Shown here one piece after another: positions 50,645 through 58,582 of a stretch of 64,000 bases of DNA. The translations under genes were made by a program, and so were the position numbers. The notes beneath the pieces are model-generated. The model made no database searches. It had not been told where the DNA came from and was given only the letters and a program-made list of their open reading frames with translations. Source of the DNA: JAEMQF01 sp963850525 (GTDB lineage: Bacteria; Pseudomonadota; Gammaproteobacteria; Burkholderiales; Burkholderiaceae_C); NCBI GenBank assembly GCA_963850525.1, contig CAWKLQ010000011.1, positions 186,001-250,000 of the forward strand, written 5' to 3'. Position 1 is the first letter of the stretch; every line of letters begins with the position of its first letter.

Positions 50645-51118
50645 CTACATGAACAACTGCATGCTGCCGAACGCAGCGTCGCAGTTCACGAGGTCGACGC
50701 GCTTCTGCTTGATGCGCAATGCCCCGTCCTGACTCACCAGCGTGTGCGTCGCCCAGCCGGCGTAAAGCGTCTGTTCGTCCAGGCGCGTTTCGACATAGTG
50801 GAACGCGGTGCGCGTGGTGTAGACGCCCGCCGCATCGTCGCGCGCCTCGACGCTCGGCTGCTGCAGCAAGTGGTGGCAGCGGCTGCGCGGCTGCTGCGAG
50901 AACGTTCTCGCGCCGTGCAGGCGCTCGACGCGGATTTTCAGCAGCAGCTTGTCTTCATACATCAACGAGGCGTGCAGTTTGGCGTCGGTCTGGCCGTGCG
51001 CGAGCGGCATCCAGTACACGCCGTCTTCAGCGAACAGGTTCAGCCAGTCGTCGAAACGCAGTTCGTCGAGCAGGCGCGCTTCGGCGACGACGAAGTCAAT
51101 GAGTTGCTGGTTTGTCAT
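50645..51118 (-). CDS. Aromatic-ring-hydroxylating dioxygenase beta subunit
   Basis: Small structural subunit of a Rieske non-haem iron oxygenase, 157 residues, NTF2-like cone fold. It begins MTNQQLIDFVVAEARLLDEL and has WLNLFAEDGVYWMPLAHGQTD, RVERLHGARTFSQQPRSRC and TRTAFHYVETRLD, as in the family. It lies 23 bases downstream of the alpha subunit, with a REP doublet between the alpha body and itself. Confidence 0.93.
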   Translation of the reverse strand: MTNQQLIDFVVAEARLLDELRFDDWLNLFAEDGVYWMPLAHGQTDAKLHASLMYEDKLLLKIRVERLHGARTFSQQPRSRCHHLLQQPSVEARDDAAGVYTTRTAFHYVETRLDEQTLYAGWATHTLVSQDGALRIKQKRVDLVNCDAAFGSMQLFM

Positions 51119-51140
51119 GCTTGCGACCCTTTTTACCTCT

Positions 51141-51221
51141 GTCATCCGGGCGCAAGCCGGGATGCTTCGCCAGCCGCAGCGCTGGGTGCATGCAGTGGAT
51201 CCCGGCTTGCGCCGGGATGAC
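51141..51221. repeat. REP doublet (REPIN-like), copies at 51141-51165 and 51195-51221
   Basis: Two REP palindromes in inverted orientation, about 30 bases apart; each has the core CCGGG-C-GCAAG-CCGGG type. The right copy is a close variant of the 27-base repeat at 58391-58417. The left copy contains the TGA that ends the Rieske alpha gene. The intervening bases include GTGCATGCAGTGGATCCCGG. REP doublets of this design are mobile with RAYT transposases in other bacteria; none is seen in this window. Confidence 0.75.
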
Positions 51222-52533
51222 CGGGGGGAGTCATGAAGCGCACCCAGGCGCGCATCTGGTTGCGCATCTGCCATTCGTTGGTGCCATTGGTCGCGACGTT
51301 GACTTGGGACTTTTCGGCGGCGTCGTAGAGGCGCGCCACGTTCACCCATTCGCGGCCGCGCGAGTGCAGCGCCGCTTGCGCGCGTTCGTACATTTCGAGG
51401 TCGTCGTGGCCGACGACCGACGTGGGCGCGTTGACGAGGCGGTTGTACATCAGCGTTCTCTCCAGCAACAGATCCGGCGCGCCGACGAGGCGGAACGTCC
51501 ACGACTCGACGAGCGTGCGGTCGGCAGCGATCGGCTTGAAAAGCCGCAGCATCTGGATCGGCCCCTTGACCATGATGTTGGGAAAGTAGACCGTGTTGTG
51601 GCGCACTTCGCCGAGGATTTTCTTCGCACGCTCTTCGCCGTACGCCGCAGCCATTGCCTCCCAGTAGCCGGGAACCGGCGAGTACGCGGCGTGGATCGAA
51701 TCGGCGACTCCGGTGTGGCCGTGGCCGTTCGCCCAGACGCGGATCCCCATGCCCTCGAAAAATTCATACGGATTCACGAAGGGCGCGAACAATTCCACCG
51801 CCATCGGCTTGGGCGTTCCGGCGGGCGCGTCCTGCCAGACGCGCACCGCCGTGCCGGCAGAAGACTGATGCGCGACCATCGGGTGACACGTGTCGGTCTG
51901 GTTGTCGACCAGCATCTTCCAGTTGCAGCGGTGCATGTAGCGCATCACACCGCCCGCGACTTCGAGTTTGCCGACGGGCGAGCGGTCGACCATGTTGTCG
52001 AGCGTGGACAGCGACTCGCCGAAGAATTCTTCGAAGCCCATGCCCGCGGGGTTCAAGCGGCAGAACACGAAGTCACGGTACATCTGGACCGCGCCCACAC
52101 TCGCCATGCCGCGGCTTGCTTCGCAATGCTCAAACCCGGTGTTCGCGTAGCCTTCGCGCAGCGGCGTGTTGAGCAGCGACCCGTCGGTGCGGTAGGTCCA
52201 CGCGTGGTACGGGCAGCGGAAGAATTTGCCCGTGTTGCCGTGGCCTTCGGGTGCGACCTGCACGCCCTTGTGCGCGCAGCGGTTGTGCAGGACGCGCACC
52301 GTCTCGTCGCTGTGGCGCACCATCACAACGCGCTGGTCGCCCACCGTCGTGCTGTAGAAGTCGCCCGGCATCGGCACCTGGCTCGCGTGGCCCACGTAGA
52401 CCCAGGCGTTGGCGAACAGGTGTTCCATTTCGAGCGCGAAGACGTCCGCGTCGATGTAGCAGTCTTTGTGAATTTCGGTGTCGCGCACCAGCGCGGCGAT
52501 CGCGCTCGGGTCGTAGCGGGGTTGCCGGTCCAC
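51142..52533 (-). CDS. Rieske [2Fe-2S] aromatic-ring-hydroxylating dioxygenase alpha subunit
   Basis: Catalytic subunit, 463 residues from GTG 52531-52533 (AGGAGG 8 bases upstream). The Rieske cluster is CAHKGVQVAPEG and CPYHAWTY; the mononuclear iron site is DNQTDTCHPMVAH (His-x4-His). The last 29 residues (PPGHPGASRDPLHAPS onwards) are encoded by the REP doublet at 51141-51221, so the native C-terminus was probably near MRAWVRFM. No ferredoxin or reductase gene is in the window. The substrate is probably an aromatic acid. Confidence 0.93.
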   Translation of the reverse strand: MDRQPRYDPSAIAALVRDTEIHKDCYIDADVFALEMEHLFANAWVYVGHASQVPMPGDFYSTTVGDQRVVMVRHSDETVRVLHNRCAHKGVQVAPEGHGNTGKFFRCPYHAWTYRTDGSLLNTPLREGYANTGFEHCEASRGMASVGAVQMYRDFVFCRLNPAGMGFEEFFGESLSTLDNMVDRSPVGKLEVAGGVMRYMHRCNWKMLVDNQTDTCHPMVAHQSSAGTAVRVWQDAPAGTPKPMAVELFAPFVNPYEFFEGMGIRVWANGHGHTGVADSIHAAYSPVPGYWEAMAAAYGEERAKKILGEVRHNTVYFPNIMVKGPIQMLRLFKPIAADRTLVESWTFRLVGAPDLLLERTLMYNRLVNAPTSVVGHDDLEMYERAQAALHSRGREWVNVARLYDAAEKSQVNVATNGTNEWQMRNQMRAWVRFMTPPGHPGASRDPLHAPSAAAGEASRLAPG

Positions 52534-52535
52534 GT

Positions 52536-54068
52536 TCAGCCCTCCTGCAAATTCGGTGCGAGGCGTTGCATCGCGGCGCGCAGCGCCACGCCCTGATCGT
52601 CGGCGAGTGCGGCGTCGCGCAGACTCGCCAGCGCGTTGGCCGCAATCGCGGGCGCGCCGCTCTTCCACAGGCTGCGCAGGGCATCGAAGTTGCGCAGGCC
52701 GCGTTCGTGCGTGTCACCATAACCTTTGACGAGGCGTTGGCAGCGCGCGATTTCGGTCGCGAGGTCGAGGTCGCTTGCGGCGGCTTCGCGCACGTCGGCG
52801 AGCCAGGCTTCGATGCGCGCCTGCTCCGCAGCAAAGCGCAGCGTGCCGCGCCGCCAGCGCCGCAGCCCGGCGACGCTGGAGAGCATCAGGTAGCCGCGCA
52901 GCGAACTCGTCTGGATGACGCGGCCTTTGGTGGCAAAGCGCTCGACAAAACGCCGCGCCGCGCCCGTGCGCAGCAACCAGCGCCCGACGCCGGCGGGCAG
53001 CGTGTCGGCGATTTCCTGCACTCGCGGGTGCATGTATTCGTTGATCGTCAACACCTGGTCGGTGCCGACGCGCACTTCGCCGCGCACCCGTGCAAACCGC
53101 GAATCGCGCGTCTTCAGTTCGGCGACGCGTATCGTGTCTTCGTACGACATCCACAGCGCGAGATGGCGCGCGACTTCGAGCGTCAGCACCGTCGATGCGG
53201 CATCGCTCTCGCGCTCGGCACCGTGCACAGCGCCCAGGCGCCTCAGGTACTGCGCCGCGTAGGCCGGATCCTGGTAGTCGACCAGACGGCGCAACCCTTC
53301 GATGACCACTGCGCGCGTGTCGCCCGAATAGCGGCGCGCTGCTTCGTCAAGCAGCACCTGCACCGCGGGGTGCGCGGCACGCGGCACACGCGGCGCTGCG
53401 CCGGCCATCGCGGGAACGGCCGAAGCCTCGGCAGCGCCCTGGGCAGTGCGCTCGAACGCCTTGCCGAACGCCGCCAGGCTCGCCTTCACGCCCACGCCGC
53501 CGCGGCAAATCGTTTCTTCGAACGGCTCGCGCTGAAACGGCAATACGCCCGTGCCCGCCAGCGTGCCGAACAAGACGGCGCTGATGACGCTGCGGCTCGC
53601 CTCAGCCGCCTGCGCCATGTCATAGCCGACGAAGGATCGCGCAGCGGCTCGCGCCTGCGCGAGCAGGGCCGCACTGTCGCTGCGCCCGTCGCCCATCGCG
53701 ACTTTTTCCGAGACCGCGTAGACACGGTGCGTCGAGGCGATCAGCGTCGTGCGGTCCGGCGTCACCAGGCCACGCTGCACGGCGCGCCCGGCTTCCATGA
53801 GTTCCGAAGCAAGCACCACGTCCACATCGCCGGGCAGCGGCATCAGCGCGAGCACCGGCGCGGCGCCCGCGGCGTCGGCCGCGTCGCGCGGGAACAGCTC
53901 GACGTAGTAGATCGTCGCGCCGGTGCGCTGCGCGACGCCAGGTACCGACGTCGTCTGCGCGATGAAGCCGTTATGTTCACCGAGGTCGACGATCCAGTCG
54001 GCGAGCACGCCGCCGCCCTCGCCGCCCATGGCGAGGATCGCGATCTTGATCGGCTGAATCGTGTCCAT
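52536..54068 (-). CDS. iorB: Indolepyruvate:ferredoxin oxidoreductase beta-like subunit with long C-terminal extension
   Basis: About 510 residues. The N-terminal 200 residues are the 2-oxoacid oxidoreductase gamma-type domain: IAILAMGGEGGGVLADWIVDLGE, FIAQTTSVPGVAQRTGATIYYVE and VDVVLASELMEAGRAVQRGL. The remaining 300 residues (helical, e.g. RLVKGYGDTHERGLRNFDALRS) are an extension found in some proteobacterial IorB proteins. It starts within bases of the iorA stop (TGAGTGAGTATG; ATG 54068 chosen, GTG 54074 possible). It ends 3 bases before the dioxygenase start. Confidence 0.87.
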   Translation of the reverse strand: MDTIQPIKIAILAMGGEGGGVLADWIVDLGEHNGFIAQTTSVPGVAQRTGATIYYVELFPRDAADAAGAAPVLALMPLPGDVDVVLASELMEAGRAVQRGLVTPDRTTLIASTHRVYAVSEKVAMGDGRSDSAALLAQARAAARSFVGYDMAQAAEASRSVISAVLFGTLAGTGVLPFQREPFEETICRGGVGVKASLAAFGKAFERTAQGAAEASAVPAMAGAAPRVPRAAHPAVQVLLDEAARRYSGDTRAVVIEGLRRLVDYQDPAYAAQYLRRLGAVHGAERESDAASTVLTLEVARHLALWMSYEDTIRVAELKTRDSRFARVRGEVRVGTDQVLTINEYMHPRVQEIADTLPAGVGRWLLRTGAARRFVERFATKGRVIQTSSLRGYLMLSSVAGLRRWRRGTLRFAAEQARIEAWLADVREAAASDLDLATEIARCQRLVKGYGDTHERGLRNFDALRSLWKSGAPAIAANALASLRDAALADDQGVALRAAMQRLAPNLQEG

Positions 54069-54074
54069 ACTCAC

Positions 54075-56252
54075 TCAGAAGGCGAAGCGAGCACGCCGCG
54101 CCGCCGAGCGCCTTTGCAACCAACCGATCACGGCCCCGCGCATGCGCTCTCGCAGTTTGTCCCACGCTGTCGGGTTGCTGACGATCTGCGCCCGGTAAAA
54201 CGACGGGCACAACACGGCCGCGTGCGCGACTTCGCCGCACAGGCCGCAGCCGACACAACTGTCGAGCACGGTGGCGACCGGATCGGTGCGCAGCGGGTCG
54301 GGATTCGCCTTGATCGACAGCGACGGGCAGCCCGACAGCCGGATGCACGAGTGGTCGCCCGTGCACGTGTCGGAGTCGATTCCGTAGCGCTCGCGCACCA
54401 TGCGCTGCCCCGCGGCAACCGCCGCGCGCTCGATCGGCTTCTCGCGGCGCTGCTTGTTGAGCATGCATTCGCTGCGCGCGATCACGACCTTGGGCCCGCG
54501 CTCTTTCGTCGTCAGCGCGTCTTTCAACGCAGCCTTCATCGCCGCCAAATCGTAGGTGTGCTCCACCGTGCGCGCCCATTCCACGCCGACACCACGCACC
54601 GCTTTTTCGATCGCGTGGCCGGTGCTGCGTGTCGGGTTCGCTGCCGCCGAGGACAAGATGTCCTGCCCGCCGGTGGCCGACGTGTAGCTGTTGTCGACGA
54701 TCACGGTCAGGTTGTCCGAGCGGTTGAACACGGCGTGCGCGATTCCGCTCGTCAAGCCGTTGTGCCAGAAGCCGCCGTCGCCCATCAAGCTGATGGCACG
54801 TTTCTCGCGTTTGCCGGCGTGCGCACCTGAGGCCACGGCGCCGCCGGGCGAATTCATCGCCGACGCGCCTGCCGTGCCCAGGCCATAACCCATCGTCGTA
54901 TTGCCGAGGTTGAACGGCGGCAGGATCGAAAACAAGTGGCAGCCGATGTCGGCCGACACATGGTGTTCGCCGATCTCGCGCTCGAGCAGTTTCATCGCCG
55001 TGAAGATCGGCCGTTCCGGGCAGCCGGTGCAAAAGCCCGGCGGGCGGGTGTGCACGATCTCGGCGAGCGGCTTCATGGCATTGGCCGACGCGCGCGGGGG
55101 CGCAGCGGCAGGCATTGCATCCAGTCTGTCGTAGCGTCGCAGAAATTCGCCGACGCCCTTGTAGACCTCGGCCGCCGTGTACTCGCCGGCCACCGGCAGA
55201 AAGTCCTTGCCGTGCAGCACGGTGCGGCCGTCGCCCTGGCGCAGGATGCTCGCGATGTTCTGCTCAATGAAGTTCGGCTGCCCTTCTTCCACCAGCAGCA
55301 CGGCGCGCTTGCCTTCGCAGAAGAACAGCACTTCGGCGTCGATCACCGGGTAGGCGACGTTCATCACGTAGAGCGGGACGCGTGAGTTGCCGAACACATC
55401 GGCGAGCTCAAGGCGTTCCAACACGCGCAGCAGCGTGTTGTAGCTGCCGCCCTGGACGATGATGCCGATGTCGTCCGCAGCGTCGGCGAAGAATTCGTTC
55501 AGGCCGCGCTCCTGAATGAACTTCACCGCCGCCGGCCAGCGCTGCTGAACTTTCTCTTTCTCGTGCGCAAAACTCGCCGGCGGCAAGACGATGCGGCTCG
55601 TGTCGCGGCGCGGATGCTCCATCGCCTCGCGCAGCGTGTACGGCGAGCGGCGGTTGCTGCTGGCGACAAACTGGCCGTGCACATGGCAAGCGCGGATGCG
55701 TAGTTGCAGCATCACCGGCGTGTGGCTGATCTCGCTCAGCTCGAAGCCGGTTTTCACCGCGGCGACGATTGCCGGCAAGTTCGGCCGCGGGTCGAGCAGC
55801 CAGATTTGCGACTTCATGGCAAACGCGTGGCCGCGCTCCTGCATGATCGAGCTGCCCTCGCCGTAGTCTTCGCCGACGATGATGAGCGCCCCACCCGTCA
55901 CCCCGCCCGACGCGAGATTCGCCAGGGCATCGCTCGCGACGTTCGTTCCCACCGTGCTCTTGAACGTCGCCGCGCCGCGCAGCGGGTAGTTCACGCTCGC
56001 AGCGAGCGTGGCCGCTGCGGTGGCTTCGCTCGCGCTGTTCTCGAAGCGGATGCCGTGCTCGATCAGGATGTCCTGCGCGTCGGCAAGAACGTCCATCAGG
56101 TGTGAGATCGGCGCGCCCTGGTAGCCCGAAACGTAGGCGACTCCCGATTCGAGCAAGGCCTTCGTGACAGCGAGGATGCCCTCACCGCGAAACACTTCGC
56201 CCTGCCCCAGGCGCAGCTTCTTGACTTCTTCGGCAAATGAACGTTCAGCCAT
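54075..56252 (-). CDS. iorA: Indolepyruvate:ferredoxin oxidoreductase alpha-like subunit
   Basis: TPP- and Fe-S-dependent enzyme that converts an aryl pyruvate plus CoA to the aryl acetyl-CoA, using ferredoxin; 725 residues. N-terminal pyrimidine-binding domain (GYQGAPISHLMDVLADA, FKSTVGTNVASDALANLAS); the TPP domain has LMGDGGFWHNGLTSGIAHAV and VIVDNSYTSATGGQ. C-terminal cysteines CTGDHSCIRLSGCPS and DSCVGCGLCGEVAHAAVLCPSF can hold [4Fe-4S] clusters. Substrate could be another aryl 2-oxoacid. It directly precedes iorB. Confidence 0.9.
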   Translation of the reverse strand: MAERSFAEEVKKLRLGQGEVFRGEGILAVTKALLESGVAYVSGYQGAPISHLMDVLADAQDILIEHGIRFENSASEATAAATLAASVNYPLRGAATFKSTVGTNVASDALANLASGGVTGGALIIVGEDYGEGSSIMQERGHAFAMKSQIWLLDPRPNLPAIVAAVKTGFELSEISHTPVMLQLRIRACHVHGQFVASSNRRSPYTLREAMEHPRRDTSRIVLPPASFAHEKEKVQQRWPAAVKFIQERGLNEFFADAADDIGIIVQGGSYNTLLRVLERLELADVFGNSRVPLYVMNVAYPVIDAEVLFFCEGKRAVLLVEEGQPNFIEQNIASILRQGDGRTVLHGKDFLPVAGEYTAAEVYKGVGEFLRRYDRLDAMPAAAPPRASANAMKPLAEIVHTRPPGFCTGCPERPIFTAMKLLEREIGEHHVSADIGCHLFSILPPFNLGNTTMGYGLGTAGASAMNSPGGAVASGAHAGKREKRAISLMGDGGFWHNGLTSGIAHAVFNRSDNLTVIVDNSYTSATGGQDILSSAAANPTRSTGHAIEKAVRGVGVEWARTVEHTYDLAAMKAALKDALTTKERGPKVVIARSECMLNKQRREKPIERAAVAAGQRMVRERYGIDSDTCTGDHSCIRLSGCPSLSIKANPDPLRTDPVATVLDSCVGCGLCGEVAHAAVLCPSFYRAQIVSNPTAWDKLRERMRGAVIGWLQRRSAARRARFAF

Positions 56253-56342
56253 CCCGCATTATTGTGGCTGGTCGCCGCTTTGCGAAAACCCTCAGGCTCC
56301 GGCATGCGCGCAGGGTCGATCGCACACGCGAACCGCCGAATC

Positions 56343-57281
56343 TCAAAACAGCGTGCGGATCGACCACAGCTCCGGAAAGAAGCGGTGCTCGGTGACGTGC
56401 TGCAGCCAGCCCACGCCCGCCGAACCACCCGTGCCGGGTTTCAGGCCGATGATGCGCTGCACCGACACGAAGTGGCGCCAGCGGTACTGCGACATCTGGT
56501 CGGCCAGCGCAATCAGCGACTCGCCCAGGCGATAAAGCGGGTTGCCGGGCGCCGGGTTCGTGTAGACCTGCAGCCAGGCCTGCTCGACTGAGGCGTTGGG
56601 CACATAAGTCTCTGCCCAGTCGCGCTCGAGCGCATTCGCGTCGATGACCAGGCCGTTGCGGCTGAGCAGCGCGATCACGTCGTCGTAAAGGCTCGGCGAA
56701 TTCAGCGCCGACTCCATCGCCGGCCAGACGTGCGGCATGTTGCGAAAGGCACTCGCCAGGCGCGCATTCTTGTTGCCCAGGATGAACTCGACGTGGCGGT
56801 ACATGAACGACAACTGGCCTGACGCGGTGCCCAGCGTGTCGCGGAACTGGTTGAAGCCTTCGGGCGTGATGGTGGACAGCACGTCCCACGAGCGGCCGAT
56901 GTACTCGACCATGGCCTTGGCGCGAATGAAGATGTCGAGCGCGTTCTCGACTGCACCGGTCTTGATTTGCTGCTGTGCGTTGTACAGCTCGAAGTGCAGC
57001 GCCTTGAACAGCAACTCCTTGACCTGGCCCATGACGAAAAAACACATCTCGTCGTAGCCCTGGCTGCGCGGGTGTTGCAGCGAGAGCAGCAGGTCGATGC
57101 TCTGGTAGTCGACATACGGGTTGCTCGTTCCTGCGAAGTCGACGAGCGGTTTGCCTCCGGTGGCTTGTGCGGTGTAGGCGCGGCTTTCGTCGGTGGTGAC
57201 GGGCATGGGGCGAGCGCCGATGCCCGGGGCGACGCCTGCGGGGTCGATGAGATGCGGAACCTTCGGTGCGTAGTTGGGCAT
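56343..57281 (-). CDS. kynA: Tryptophan 2,3-dioxygenase
   Basis: Haem enzyme that opens the indole ring of L-tryptophan to N-formylkynurenine; 312 residues, cytoplasmic. Marks are NPYVDYQSIDLLLSLQHPRS, MCFFVMGQVKELLFKALHFEL, TITPEGFNQFRDTLGTASG, and the C-terminal YRWRHFVSVQRIIGLKPGTGGSAGVGWLQ, where the GTGGS loop and the axial His region lie. An unusually acidic/flexible N-terminus of about 40 residues precedes. It lies 15 bases downstream of the formamidase-like gene, giving consecutive steps in order. Confidence 0.94.
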   Translation of the reverse strand: MPNYAPKVPHLIDPAGVAPGIGARPMPVTTDESRAYTAQATGGKPLVDFAGTSNPYVDYQSIDLLLSLQHPRSQGYDEMCFFVMGQVKELLFKALHFELYNAQQQIKTGAVENALDIFIRAKAMVEYIGRSWDVLSTITPEGFNQFRDTLGTASGQLSFMYRHVEFILGNKNARLASAFRNMPHVWPAMESALNSPSLYDDVIALLSRNGLVIDANALERDWAETYVPNASVEQAWLQVYTNPAPGNPLYRLGESLIALADQMSQYRWRHFVSVQRIIGLKPGTGGSAGVGWLQHVTEHRFFPELWSIRTLF

Positions 57282-57296
57282 GTTGGTTTGGCAGTT

Positions 57297-58178
57297 TCAG
57301 TTCGCGGTGAGCAAGGCTGCGACAGCACGGCCCAGCCGCGTCGACGGATCCGCAAGCTCGAGGATGACGTCGAAGTGATTGCGCTGCGCGATCTCGAAGG
57401 GTTCGCAGCGCGTTCCCGCGCGTTCCAGCTGCGCAGCAAAGTCACGGCTCTGGCGTTTGAATTCGGCCGTCTCCACCTCGCCCCAGCAGACGATTGTCGG
57501 CGGGAAGCCTTGCAAGGGCAGCAGCGCCGGGCTCACCTCGCGAGCTACCGCGGGCGTCAGGCCGAGCGCATCATTGATCGATGTGCCCACCAGCGGCTCG
57601 AGTTCATAGATTCCCGAGACGAGCACCGCGGCCTTGACCGGCGCCCTGCCGACGTGCGGCAACGCCGTCATCGCCGCGAGGTGCGCGCCCGCGGAACTGC
57701 CGGCGACGACGATGCGCCGCGGGTCGATGCCCAGACTCGCGGCGTTGGTATGCAGCCAGGCCAGTGCGTTGCGGCATTCAGCGACCATCCGCGCGACGCT
57801 CGCCTGCGGCGCAAGCGTGTAGTCGAGCGCGGCAAAGGCGAACCCTTGCGTCACGCAGTGGGTTGCAGGAAACGAAGCATCGTCCTTGGAAAGCTCCTGC
57901 CAATAGCCACCGTGGATGAACACCAGCAGCGGCGCAAGGCCAGCGCGGCCAGATTCGACCGGCGGCGTGAACAGATCCAGGCGCTGCGCCGCCCCGGGCC
58001 CATACGCGAGCCCCAGCCGGCCGGGCGTGCGCGCGCGGGCGTCGCGGCTATGCGCCGCGTACGCTTGAACAAAGGGTTGGTAGTCGCCACCGATGCACGA
58101 GCTCGGCGAGTACTCGCGCTCCCGCGCCGCGACGTCGAGGTCGCGCCACGACGAAGCGGTTCTCGGTCTTGCCGTCAT
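57297..58178 (-). CDS. Alpha/beta hydrolase, probable N-formylkynurenine formamidase
   Basis: 293 residues. HGGYW (LVFIHGGYWQELSKDD) is the oxyanion motif of hormone-sensitive-lipase-type kynurenine formamidases. The nucleophile elbow is VVAGSSAGAHLAAM, and the His is in AQRNHFDVILEL. Located just before kynA and on the same strand, with kynU further upstream. A distinct KynB-fold gene lies at 44985-45770. I call it a formamidase by family plus context. ATG at 58176-58178. Confidence 0.85.
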   Translation of the reverse strand: MTARPRTASSWRDLDVAAREREYSPSSCIGGDYQPFVQAYAAHSRDARARTPGRLGLAYGPGAAQRLDLFTPPVESGRAGLAPLLVFIHGGYWQELSKDDASFPATHCVTQGFAFAALDYTLAPQASVARMVAECRNALAWLHTNAASLGIDPRRIVVAGSSAGAHLAAMTALPHVGRAPVKAAVLVSGIYELEPLVGTSINDALGLTPAVAREVSPALLPLQGFPPTIVCWGEVETAEFKRQSRDFAAQLERAGTRCEPFEIAQRNHFDVILELADPSTRLGRAVAALLTAN

Positions 58179-58223
58179 GTCAGCGGCTCCACGACGTTTT
58201 GAAACACCGATCCGGCGTGAAGA

Positions 58224-58533
58224 GCTGCTTTCGGCCCGTTGCTGCCGTTCGATGTGGCCTCGCGCGTTGCGGTGCGAAACCGTTTCTGGATGAGCGACAG
58301 GGTTCAACCACCGCCATCGTCATCCCGGCGAAAGCCGGGATCCACCGGATGCACGCAATGAACGCTTCGCTGGACGCGCGACTTCCACGGGTGGATCCCG
58401 GCTTTCGCCGGGATGACGAATATCCTGCGTCGTGCCCTTCGCGCTGCGCCTTGCCATGCTGAGCCATGATCGGTGGCACGCGTGGTCGCATCCAAAGCGG
58501 ACGTTCAAACGGCAGCAATGGGCCGAAAGCAGC
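58224..58533. repeat. Composite inverted-repeat element with nested REP doublet
   Basis: Fills most of the 404-base gap between the formamidase and ACMSD genes. Outer arms of 29 bases (58224-58252 and 58505-58533; core TTGCTGCCGTT) differ at two or three positions. Nested inside are two exact 27-base copies of a REP (58319-58345 and 58391-58417) in inverted orientation, each with the core CCCGGCG-AAAG-CCGGG. The same outer arm motif bounds the repeat at 48415-48880. No gene is seen. Confidence 0.8.
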
Positions 58534-58582
58534 CACTACGCCGTCGCAGCCCCGACCCGAGAGAAGGCAATCCACTTTCACT

